Assembly (NCBI GenBank): GCA_937916125.1
Contig: CALGGE010000032.1
Location: 1-50,716, forward strand
Direction: 5' to 3'
DNA from: an uncultured Elusimicrobia bacterium
GTDB lineage: Bacteria > Elusimicrobiota > Endomicrobiia > Endomicrobiales > Endomicrobiaceae
DNA: 50,716 nt
A program made the position numbers and the translations under genes. Below the pieces are notes generated by a model. That model had not been told where the DNA came from and made no database searches. It saw only the letters and a program-made list of their open reading frames with translations. Of this stretch, positions 8,338 to 15,212 are shown one piece after another; the first letter of the stretch is position 1, and each line of letters begins with the position of its first letter.

Positions 8338-8632
8338 TCTTTTTTTAAAAGAAAAACATTTGAAAATTTTGACCGAAATTTTTGATAAATACTGCCCGAA
8401 TGCTACCGTTGTGGCTTACGGAAGCAGAATAAAAAACGAAGCCCATTCAGGCAGTGATTTGGATTTGGCAATAATTAATTTTAATGAAGAAGAGGAAGAA
8501 TATTCTCTTTTTGATATCAGACAGGCAATACATGACAGCAATATTCCTTTTCTTGTAGATATTTTTATCTTAGATACCCTGCCGGAATCATTCCAAAAAG
8601 AAATAAACAAAAACAATATTGTAATTTATTAA
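8330..8632 (+). CDS. minimal nucleotidyltransferase (MNT), MntA-like antitoxin partner
   Basis: MNT proteins transfer nucleotides; MntA-type antitoxins silence HepT by adding AMP residues to its active-site tyrosine. The 100-residue protein has the catalytic signature GSX10DXD with G31-S32 and D43-L-D45 (GSRIKNEAHSGSDLDLAI) and a third acidic strand at FLVDIFILD. The start overlaps the HEPN stop by eight bases, so the two are translationally coupled. The HEPN-then-MNT order matches HI0074/HI0073-like neighbours. Whether it is an antitoxin or a metabolic nucleotidyltransferase cannot be decided from sequence alone. Confidence 0.85.
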   Translation: MNNLFLKEKHLKILTEIFDKYCPNATVVAYGSRIKNEAHSGSDLDLAIINFNEEEEEYSLFDIRQAIHDSNIPFLVDIFILDTLPESFQKEINKNNIVIY

Positions 8633-8661
8633 AAATTATCTTTTTGTAATAGAAGTTGACG

Positions 8662-8754
8662 CACAAGAGAAATCCTGTTCTCGTTTGTTCAAATAGCAGA
8701 AAGTAAATCCTTTCTTTAAAATTATCGTCTCGTCTTGAACATATTTCTCTTGTG
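8662..8754. other. long hairpin region downstream of the MNT gene and pilin A
   Basis: In the 167-base gap between two convergent genes, CACAAGAGAAAT at 8662-8673 pairs perfectly with ATTTCTCTTGTG at 8743-8754. Inside, GTTCAA (8687-8692) pairs with TTGAAC (8735-8740), and GAAAG/CTTTC forms a small apical hairpin near 8699-8714. No T run follows directly on either strand, so it is not a simple terminator. It may be a structured 3' UTR, an unannotated small RNA or a processing site. Confidence 0.5.
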
Positions 8755-8799
8755 TTGTTCTTTGATTATCTGTTATTTTAAATCGAGCAAAGTGATTGT

Positions 8800-9270
8800 T
8801 TATTGTTCTTCATTTTCTTCCGGATTGCTCCATCCTGATGCAAACCAAAAATTCGCTCCGTTTGTAATATTATAACCTAAACTTAAAAGATTTAAGCTGG
8901 GCTTAGGTCTTAAATCTGTAGGAGCGGGAGAATACATAAATAGCAGAAATTTCATATTGTCTGAATTTGCAGCATGACTAATAAAAAATGAAGTAAAATA
9001 TTTATTGCCTCTTGCATCAATTCCTAATATAGGCTCATAATTTGTACAATATTTAGTTGCTGTCTGTTGAATACTTAAAAAATTCCCATACTCTGAATAA
9101 TATGCTTTTTGTGCTGAAAGTATAGTTCCTAATAAAGCATAACCTTCACTAAGTTTAGCTTTATTGACATACCCTCTATAAATAGGTACGGATACTGCCG
9201 ACAAAATAATAACGATAGCAATCGTTATTACCAACTCTACTAAGGTAAAGCCTTTTAATTTTCTTTTCAT
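8800..9270 (-). CDS. type IV pilin / pseudopilin-like protein (cassette A)
   Basis: The product starts MKRKLKGFTLVELVITIAIV, a short basic leader cut at G7-F8 by prepilin peptidase, followed by the hydrophobic alpha-1 helix with Glu at +5. The soluble part (about 125 residues) contains the alpha-helical KAKLSEGYALLGTILSAQKAYY. A variable globular end rich in Asn, Ser and Trp follows, with only one cysteine. The ATG follows GGAG seven bases upstream. The leader and first 85 residues are close to a second pilin at 22448-22891 (same MKRKLKGFTLVELVITIAI start, same AKxxEGYALLG), with diverged tails. It lies divergent to an XRE regulator across a conserved element. Whether it is a structural, minor or competence pilin is not determinable. 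Confidence 0.9.
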   Translation of the reverse strand: MKRKLKGFTLVELVITIAIVIILSAVSVPIYRGYVNKAKLSEGYALLGTILSAQKAYYSEYGNFLSIQQTATKYCTNYEPILGIDARGNKYFTSFFISHAANSDNMKFLLFMYSPAPTDLRPKPSLNLLSLGYNITNGANFWFASGWSNPEENEEQ

Positions 9271-9297
9271 TTTCTTTACTCCTTTATTTATTTTTTG

Positions 9298-9403
9298 TAT
9301 AATAAGCCGAGAAAAAATTGATATTTTGTTTTGTTATCAAGATACTGCTATGTTGTGGCTTGACACAAAGACCGTTGCTATGTAACAGTCCACTCGGCTT
9401 TAG
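9298..9403 (+). ncRNA. candidate structured element A between pilin and XRE gene
   Basis: A TATAAT at 9298-9303 is followed at once by AAGCCGAG (9304-9311), which pairs with CTCGGCTT at 9393-9400. Inside are TTGATA/TATCAA (hairpin 1), TTGTG/CACAA, and GTT-GCTATGT-AAC, with GCTATG at 9347-9352 and 9377-9382. The same layout recurs in cassette B. A TTTACT lies 17 bases before the TATAAT. If that promoter is used, transcription would start inside the first arm, so the inverted repeat may act as DNA, or the RNA may be made from the other strand as the pilin leader. Strand is therefore uncertain. No known riboswitch class was recognised. Confidence 0.5.
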
Positions 9404-9441
9404 TACTAAAACTTTAATATTTTTTTTAAAAAGGTTGTATT

Positions 9442-9482
9442 TTATAAGTTTGTTCTTATATTTTATAATATAAAACTTATAA
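9442..9482. promoter_or_regulatory. 10-bp inverted repeat flanking a -10 box, probable XRE operator A
   Basis: TTATAAGTTT at 9442-9451 and AAACTTATAA at 9473-9482 are perfect inverted repeats. A TATAAT (9464-9469) sits between them, 36 bases before the regulator ATG end of the leader. This placement suits autorepression by the downstream XRE protein. Confidence 0.5.
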
Positions 9483-9517
9483 TGTCAAGTGTTTTCTGTT
9501 GAAAATCGGGAGTTTTT

Positions 9518-9844
9518 ATGAAAAAGGGAAAGACGTTCTTTTGTAAACAATTTAAAAAAATTCTTAAGGGAAAAGATATTACACAGCAAGAGTTGGCAAA
9601 AAAACTTGGCATTGCTCAGTCAATGATTAGTCAGTGGCTTACAGGTGCAAGCAATCCTAATCTTAATACGCTTAAAAAATTGTCTTCGGTTTTGGATGTG
9701 CCGTTGAGTTATTTTTTTGAAAATTTAAATGAAAAGAATTTAGAAGAAAAATTAAAAGAAAAAGATTTTGAAATTTTAAAATTGAACAACAAAATTTTAG
9801 AGCTGGAAAAAGAAATTTTAGAATTGAAACTGGGGAAAGGTTAA
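9518..9844 (+). CDS. XRE-family HTH regulator with C-terminal coiled coil (cassette A)
   Basis: The 108-residue protein has a Cro/CI-type helix-turn-helix at about residues 20-70 (TQQELAKKLGIAQSMISQWLTGASNPNLNTLKKLSSVLDV split over four helices, then SYFFENL). A charged Leu-heptad coiled coil from about residue 74 to the end probably dimerises it. The ATG follows a GGGAG site. It is divergent from pilin A across the conserved element and a palindromic operator. A paralogue of the same plan accompanies pilin B (23422-23772). It probably regulates itself and/or the pilin; that role is inferred from position. Confidence 0.88.
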   Translation: MKKGKTFFCKQFKKILKGKDITQQELAKKLGIAQSMISQWLTGASNPNLNTLKKLSSVLDVPLSYFFENLNEKNLEEKLKEKDFEILKLNNKILELEKEILELKLGKG

Positions 9845-9852
9845 GACCTGAC

Positions 9853-10015
9853 AATTTATAATGTACAACGTCTCTGTCGTTATCAACTATTCAACTATTC
9901 AACTGTTCAACTCTTCATCTGTCGTTCTGTCATGCTGAGCTTGTCGAAGCATCTCGTCGTACATTATACATTGTACATCATACATTGTACATTGCCGTTC
10001 TCAACTCTTCAACTC
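9853..10015 (+). repeat. composite tandem-repeat island 1 with REP-like hairpin
   Basis: The island is assembled from TTCAACTN octamers (about 9887-9920), a 41-base block at 9920-9960 with the hairpin CATGCT/AGCAT around GAGCTTGTCGA, TACATTN heptamers (9961-9992) and further octamers that run into the 3' end of batB. The 9920-9960 block is repeated base for base at 21074-21114. Confidence 0.85.
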
Positions 10016-10996
10016 TTTTTCCGGAAAAAATAAATATATCAGTAAGAAGATTAATGCAATAGCAAGAGGAATATAAAAGCGATCTTCAAGATTATTGAAA
10101 ATGCTTCCGGTTCCCTCTATTTTATCTAAATTATTTAACCTTGAAACAAGGTCGTTTAACGACAGATTTTGATTTAAGTTATAGTATCTTCCGCCCGTGG
10201 CGGAAGCAATACTTTCAAGCGTTGCCGAATCCAGTTTCGTTACTACCGTTTTACCTTTTTCGTCTTTCAAATATTCTTTAAACTGCCCGCTACCGTCATA
10301 AGTGGGAATAGGCTCACCTTTCTGTGTTCCTATACCTATACAGAAAATTTTCGTTTGGCTTTCACGTGCCGCATTTATCGAAGCTTTTAAATCTCCGTCA
10401 AAACTTTCACCGTCCGTAATAATTACAACTGCTTTAGCGGCTGACGGAACTTTTACTAAACTTTCGCAAGCCAAATTTATCGGTGCTGCAAGGTTTGTAC
10501 CGTAAAACGGAACCGTGTCCGTATCAAGCATGGATAAAAACATTTCAAAAGCTTTTATATCCGAAGTCAACGGACACTGCCAATACGCCTCGCCCGCAAA
10601 AGCTATCAAACCTATTCTTTGCCCTTTCAACTTTTCGGTTAAATCTTTAAAAACTATTTTCGCTCTTGTTATTCTGTCGGGCTTTAAATCCTGTGCGAGC
10701 ATACTTTTAGAAACATCAATTGCTACAACTATATCGCTTGATAAGGATTTTGCTTCCACTTGTTTTAAGCCCCATTTAGGACGGGCAAGAGCAATAACTA
10801 TAAAAAATAAAGCCAAAATAAAAGAAATGTTTTTTATAAATATTTTTAAGAAATCGGCAGTTAACAACGTTTTCCATAAAGAAGAACTTACAAAGTTCTC
10901 TACGGATTTTTTTGATAGTCCGAATGATATGATAAATACCGCAAGAACGGCAAATACGCCGGTTAAAAGTAATAAATTGTTTATGTTTTCAAACAT
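10001..10996 (-). CDS. batB: BatB-like von Willebrand factor A membrane protein
   Basis: Bat proteins form a membrane-associated complex with MoxR ATPases, linked to oxidative or envelope stress. The protein of 331 residues has two N-terminal membrane segments (about 8-26 and 55-72) and ends in a third (FYIPLAIALIFLLIYLFF). The VWA domain between has an intact MIDAS: D94-V-S96-K-S98, a Thr at YGTNL and Asp at ITDGESFDG. The end VVTKLDSATLESIASATGGRYY is typical of the family. It is the last gene of the moxR-bat unit, three bases after batA. Its last four codons plus stop (ELKS) are formed by the TTCAACTN repeat array of island 1 read in reverse, an oddity also seen in mnmA. Confidence 0.87.
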   Translation of the reverse strand: MFENINNLLLLTGVFAVLAVFIISFGLSKKSVENFVSSSLWKTLLTADFLKIFIKNISFILALFFIVIALARPKWGLKQVEAKSLSSDIVVAIDVSKSMLAQDLKPDRITRAKIVFKDLTEKLKGQRIGLIAFAGEAYWQCPLTSDIKAFEMFLSMLDTDTVPFYGTNLAAPINLACESLVKVPSAAKAVVIITDGESFDGDLKASINAARESQTKIFCIGIGTQKGEPIPTYDGSGQFKEYLKDEKGKTVVTKLDSATLESIASATGGRYYNLNQNLSLNDLVSRLNNLDKIEGTGSIFNNLEDRFYIPLAIALIFLLIYLFFPEKELKS

Positions 10997-10999
10997 TTT

Positions 11000-11983
11000 T
11001 TAAGGAAGCCTTTTTAAAATTGTAATTTTTAATAAAAATCCTAAAACCAAAATCCAAAAACCCGGTATTAAAAATTTCATAAATTGTTCGTTGTAATTTA
11101 CGGACTTGGTATGTTCAACGGTAGTCTTTTCCAATTTGTCGATACTTGAAAAAGCCTGATACAAATCTTTTGAAGTTCTTGCCGCAAAATATTCACCGTC
11201 GGTAATTTTTGATATTTCCATAAGTAACCCTTCGTCAAAGTTCCCCTGAGCAGGGACTTTCCTTTTTCCGAAAAACATATCTTCAACTTCATAATAGTCT
11301 TCATTACTTCCGATTCCAACGGTATAAACTTTTATTTTGTTATCTCTTGCCAGTTGAGCGGCCGTAACAGGTGCAATTTCTCCGGCATTATTTGCTCCGT
11401 CGGTAAGAAGTACTATTACTTTACTTTTGCTTTCTACTTTTGAAAGCCTGTTTACCGCAGTTGCCAAAGCACTTCCTATGGCTGTCCCGTCGGCTTTAGT
11501 TATGGAAGTGTTTATTAAGTCTATAAAATTTATAAGAGCGTCTTTATCAAGAGTTAACGGACATTGCGTAAATGCTATGGAACTGAATACTACTATGCCC
11601 ATTCTGTCGTTTACTCTTTTTAATATAAACTCTTTTGCTCTGTCTTTTGCATTTTGTATTCTTGATACGTTCACGGTAGGGTCAACCGCTTCCATACTTG
11701 TTGAAGTATCCATAACAAGCATTATGTCTATACCCTCGGCATTAAACGTTTCATATCTCGAAGAGCTTTGTGGACGGGCAAGTGCGACAATAACAAGGCA
11801 AATACCGACAAGTATCAAAATGTCCGGCACACGTAAAAATTTTGTTCTTCTGCCGGTTTTTTCGCCGAAAAACGATAAAGCCGAAAAATTTAAAAAAGTT
11901 TTGGGATAGAATTTCTCTTTTAAAAAATATAAAATCAAAATTATCGGTATTAAAGATAATAAATATACGTATAAAAATCTCAT
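11000..11983 (-). CDS. batA: BatA-like von Willebrand factor A membrane protein
   Basis: The 327-residue protein has the BatA arrangement: two N-terminal membrane helices (about 3-20 and 52-68), the ALARPQ motif that precedes the VWA domain, and a C-terminal helix (FLIPGFWILVLGFLL). The MIDAS motif D92-T-S94-T-S96 (MDTSTSMEA) is complete, with TAIGSAL and LLTDGANNAG. It overlaps the upstream BatD/DUF4381-like gene by four bases and is followed by batB after three. Tandem VWA proteins next to moxR and DUF58 define the bat cluster. Function in detail is unknown in this group. Confidence 0.88.
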   Translation of the reverse strand: MRFLYVYLLSLIPIILILYFLKEKFYPKTFLNFSALSFFGEKTGRRTKFLRVPDILILVGICLVIVALARPQSSSRYETFNAEGIDIMLVMDTSTSMEAVDPTVNVSRIQNAKDRAKEFILKRVNDRMGIVVFSSIAFTQCPLTLDKDALINFIDLINTSITKADGTAIGSALATAVNRLSKVESKSKVIVLLTDGANNAGEIAPVTAAQLARDNKIKVYTVGIGSNEDYYEVEDMFFGKRKVPAQGNFDEGLLMEISKITDGEYFAARTSKDLYQAFSSIDKLEKTTVEHTKSVNYNEQFMKFLIPGFWILVLGFLLKITILKRLP

Positions 11984-12858
11984 AACTTTTCTATAAAACC
12001 TTTTGCCGTATCAAAATCTTTTTTAGTCTCTTCTTCCGACGGTACAAGCTTTGCAAATTTTACAAAATCGCAGTTCTGCAAATAAATTTTTATTTCTCTG
12101 TTATGTTCGGGGGCGATTTTATCCCTTAACATTTGATATAATTCGGTAGTGGTCTTTTCCATAGTGTCAACGGAATACGTTCTTGCAAGATAAAATCTTA
12201 TAATGTCGGACAGCCTGTCGTAATATTCTTTTATCAGACCTTTTGCGGTCAAATCTTCCGCTGCCAGCTCGTCAAGTTGTTTCAATGCATATTCTTTCGG
12301 AGGAATAGCCTGTATGATTTCTTCCGGAGTAGGTTTCCTTTTTTTGTTTTTTATGAATTTATAAACAAAATATCCCGCCAAAGCCAAAATTATCAATGCG
12401 ATAAAAAATGGAATATACCACAAAATTCCGTGATGAAATTTAATGATACCTTTTATTCCTGCAATATCCTGAGGCGGATTTTTGGGATCAATTACCGACG
12501 TTACTTCTATCGGAAGAGCCTTTGTTTTAACAAATTTTTGTTGATCTTCGTAAGTATAAGGAATTTCAACGGAAAGAAGTTCGGTTTTACCTGCTTTATA
12601 AACCGACAAAATGAAATCTACGGAATTGTCCGCAGCTTGCAGTATGTCAAGCAATTCAAAGTCGCCGAAATTCAAATCGGCAAGTTTCTCTTTGTTAAGC
12701 GAATTTACGGATAAACCTTCGGCTTTTATGTTGAGAGAAACTTTATCTCCTACGGTAATATCTTTTTCGGGAGTTAAAGTTTGTTCGAACGCGTAAAGGT
12801 TTACAAAACTTAATAATATAAATACTGCGGTTAATATTTTTTTATTACAAAATATCAT
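11980..12858 (-). CDS. BatD/DUF4381-like exported membrane protein
   Basis: The protein begins with a signal peptide (ILTAVFILLSFVNLYAF). A beta-rich periplasmic part of about 120 residues follows (TLTPEKDITVGDKVSLNIKAEG, as in BatD), then a transmembrane helix near residues 145-170 (ILWYIPFFIALIILALAGYFVYKF). The cytoplasmic helical domain contains PPKEYALKQLDEL and DRLSDIIRFYLARTYSVDTMEKTTTEL, the signature of DUF4381-type proteins. It thus combines the short BatD ectodomain with the DUF4381 tail found next to moxR-DUF58-VWA genes. It lies four bases after the Sel1 gene and overlaps batA by four. It probably bridges envelope and ATPase parts of the complex; that is inference. Confidence 0.75.
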   Translation of the reverse strand: MIFCNKKILTAVFILLSFVNLYAFEQTLTPEKDITVGDKVSLNIKAEGLSVNSLNKEKLADLNFGDFELLDILQAADNSVDFILSVYKAGKTELLSVEIPYTYEDQQKFVKTKALPIEVTSVIDPKNPPQDIAGIKGIIKFHHGILWYIPFFIALIILALAGYFVYKFIKNKKRKPTPEEIIQAIPPKEYALKQLDELAAEDLTAKGLIKEYYDRLSDIIRFYLARTYSVDTMEKTTTELYQMLRDKIAPEHNREIKIYLQNCDFVKFAKLVPSEEETKKDFDTAKGFIEKL

Positions 12859-12861
12859 TTT

Positions 12862-14031
12862 TTACTTCTGATTATTTTTTGTTTTTATTGATGAAAAATC
12901 GTCATTCGATAAATTAAATTCTCTGCTGAGAACCTGTTTATAAACAATTTCGTTGTATTTAATTTCAGCTTCTTTGTTGCCTTGTTCTTTTGCTTTATTC
13001 AACCAAATTTTTGCTTTTTCCGTGTCTTTATCGACACCTTGTCCGTTCTCGTACATACAACCTATCATATATTGTGCATCGCTGTCATGACTTATTTCTT
13101 CGTAATCTTTAAAGTATTCCAAGGCAGTTTTATAGTCCTGTTTTACGTAATAGCCGTTGTAGTACATCATTCCCAGCATATAATAAGAATCCGTATTTCC
13201 GCCGGCTAAGGCTCTTGTAAAATATTCGAGTGCAACGGGAAAATTGTTTGCAACAACTTCACCCTCATAATAAATGTATCCTAAAGAAAATTGTGCGTCC
13301 GAAATCCCTTGGTTTGCCGCCGCCTGATAATTTTCAATTGCGGCCGTATAGTTGCCTTTGTCGTAATAAACATCACCTAAAGCATTTTGTGCGGGAGCAT
13401 ATCCCTGTTCCGCAGATTTTTTATACAGATCGAAAGCTTTTTCCGTGTTTATATCTGTACCCTTTCCCTCTTGCAACATTGATGCTAAGCGAAATTGAGC
13501 TCTCTTGTCATTTTGTTCGGCGGCTTTCTGAAACCATCTGTAAGCTTCGCTGTAATCCTGCTTCACCAATGTGCCTGTATAATAAAGCTCTCCCATAGTG
13601 TATTGTGCTTCCACATATCCGTAAGCTGCGGATTCTTTATAATATTTCAAAGCCAACTCATCGTTTTTTTCCGTGGCTCTTGCATTTTGATACATTTCGC
13701 CGAGATAGTATTTAGCTTCGCCGTGTTCCTGCTCTGCAGCTTTTTTGTACAAATCAAATGCAGCTTTATCGCTTTGGCGGACGTCTCCTCTTCCGCTTGC
13801 ATAAAGACTTGCAAGTTCGTACTGAGCATCTTTGTTTCCCTGATTTGCGGATTTCTTAAACCAGCTTTCCGCCTGAACAAAATTCTGTTTTACGCCGTCG
13901 CCTATGAGATATTTTACTCCCGTTTGATACTGAGCGACCGGATCCTGTTCGTCTTGTTTTATTTCCGCAAAGCATATGTCGGTAACAAATAATAACAACA
14001 ATGCCATTGATAAATAAATAAATTTTTTCAT
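12862..14031 (-). CDS. exported Sel1-repeat protein in the moxR-bat operon
   Basis: A signal peptide (FIYLSMALLLLFVTDICFA) is followed by about nine Sel1-type TPR repeats from residue 30 to 365. They are recognisable by the recurring A..WF.KAA.QG...AQ..LG..Y..G pattern, for example AESWFKKSANQGNKDAQYELASLY and AYRWFQKAAEQNDKRAQFRLASML. Sel1 proteins are scaffolds for periplasmic or surface complexes. In bat clusters of other phyla this place is taken by TPR proteins BatC/BatE, so this is likely the local equivalent. It is separated from the upstream DUF58 gene by a 150-base repeat island but keeps the same direction. Confidence 0.88.
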   Translation of the reverse strand: MKKFIYLSMALLLLFVTDICFAEIKQDEQDPVAQYQTGVKYLIGDGVKQNFVQAESWFKKSANQGNKDAQYELASLYASGRGDVRQSDKAAFDLYKKAAEQEHGEAKYYLGEMYQNARATEKNDELALKYYKESAAYGYVEAQYTMGELYYTGTLVKQDYSEAYRWFQKAAEQNDKRAQFRLASMLQEGKGTDINTEKAFDLYKKSAEQGYAPAQNALGDVYYDKGNYTAAIENYQAAANQGISDAQFSLGYIYYEGEVVANNFPVALEYFTRALAGGNTDSYYMLGMMYYNGYYVKQDYKTALEYFKDYEEISHDSDAQYMIGCMYENGQGVDKDTEKAKIWLNKAKEQGNKEAEIKYNEIVYKQVLSREFNLSNDDFSSIKTKNNQK

Positions 14032-14045
14032 ATTCTTCTCCCTCT

Positions 14046-14165
14046 GTCATACCGCACTTGATGCGGTATCTCCTCGTTTACTATACATTATATATTGTTG
14101 TCTCATCGTTGTTGTCGTTCATTATACATTGTACATTGTACATTGTACATTGTACATTGTCGTTT
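14046..14165 (+). repeat. composite repeat island 2 with REP-like hairpin inside the bat operon
   Basis: ATACCGCA/TGCGGTAT forms a perfect hairpin at 14049-14069 flanked by TGTC and TCTCCTCG. GTTGTC units and an array of six TACATTN heptamers (about 14123-14160) follow. It lies between the DUF58 and Sel1 genes, which read in the opposite direction. Confidence 0.85.
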
Positions 14166-14182
14166 CGTCATACATCCATACC

Positions 14183-15073
14183 TCAAAAACTGCCTTTTGC
14201 AAGTTTTGTCTGTCTGTTTTTGAAGAACTTTATTAATTCGTTAATGTACGGCTTATCCGTAGATATATCCATAACATCCGTTTTTGCCGTTTTAAAAGTG
14301 TCGTTAAGATAATCCTGATGTTTGTTGTAATTTTTATAATATTCTTCCTGTACCTGTTTTGACGATAAATCAATATCCGTTATTTGTCCTGTTTCGGTGT
14401 CTCTCAGAGAAAAAATCCCCCTTTTCGGAATTTCTTTTTCTCTCGGATCGGATATTTTTATACAGACCAAATCATGTTTCTTTGAAGTAACCTTCAACAT
14501 ACTGTCAAACTTATCGTCATAAAAATCCGATATCAAAAATACCAACGCTTTTCTTTTACACAATTTATTTAAATATTTTAATGCTCCGTCAATATCGGTT
14601 CTTTGGTTTTTCGGTTTATAACTTAAAATAATATCTATAAGTTTCAGGATATGATTTTTATTCTTTGCAGGTTTAATATATTTTTCAACGGTATCCGTAA
14701 AAGTTAAAAGTCCTGCTCTGTCACTGTTTTTCAGTGCGGAAAACGCCAGCACGGCAGTAAGCTCTGCAATCAAATCGTTCTTTGTAATATTTTTGCTTCC
14801 GAAAGTTCCGGAAGCACTTAAATCTACGGCAAAAATAACAGTTTGTTCTCTTTCTTCGTCATATTTTTTTATGTAAGGTTTATTTCTTCGTGCGGTAACA
14901 TTCCACGAGATTCTTCTTACGTCGTCTCCCGGCACATACTCTCTTACTTCGCTAAACTCAAGCCCCTGTCCTTTAAATACACTGTGATATTTTCCCGAGA
15001 AGACATCATCCACTAACTTCCGAGAGCGAAGCTCTATTTTTTTTACCTTAGATAATAATTCTGAATTTAACAT
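14183..15073 (-). CDS. DUF58-family protein of the MoxR/bat cluster
   Basis: DUF58 proteins are VWA-like partners of MoxR ATPases. The 296-residue product shows the diagnostic GQGLEFSEVREYVPGDDVRRI followed by SWNVTARRNKPYIKKYDEERE. A VWA-like core then follows with AVDLSASGTFG (a DxSxS-like MIDAS) and FLISDFYDD. The N-terminal SRKLVDDVFSGKYHSVFKG is also typical. It has no membrane segment, so it is probably cytoplasmic. It is second in the unit, 139 bases after moxR. A TATATA box six bases before its ATG hints at an extra internal, possibly leaderless, start. Confidence 0.9.
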   Translation of the reverse strand: MLNSELLSKVKKIELRSRKLVDDVFSGKYHSVFKGQGLEFSEVREYVPGDDVRRISWNVTARRNKPYIKKYDEEREQTVIFAVDLSASGTFGSKNITKNDLIAELTAVLAFSALKNSDRAGLLTFTDTVEKYIKPAKNKNHILKLIDIILSYKPKNQRTDIDGALKYLNKLCKRKALVFLISDFYDDKFDSMLKVTSKKHDLVCIKISDPREKEIPKRGIFSLRDTETGQITDIDLSSKQVQEEYYKNYNKHQDYLNDTFKTAKTDVMDISTDKPYINELIKFFKNRQTKLAKGSF

Positions 15074-15212
15074 AAATTTTATATAGACCTAAAATATCTT
15101 AATAAGGTACTTTATCAGCCGTAAACTCGTTTTTTTCAATCTTCTATTGTTATAATCCTCTAATTTCCGTTTTCCGTCGTTTATTGTACATTAAATTTGC
15201 TTTCGGCAATTT

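Noticed and set aside
9298..9403. Known riboswitch (c-di-GMP-I, preQ1) for element A
   Set aside because: The conserved cores of these classes are not present; only the general layout of a closed multi-stem structure is seen.
11427..11909. 160-codon frame antisense to batA
   Set aside because: It is a shadow of the VWA coding region with no independent signal.
13495..13992. Open frame of 165 codons antisense to the Sel1 gene
   Set aside because: It mirrors the repeat codons of the Sel1 protein, has no ribosome site and shows no family motif.
14120..14162. CRISPR array
   Set aside because: Units are 7 bases in direct tandem without spacers, and there are no cas genes. The Fe-S nuclease at 24998 is not enough to call Cas4.
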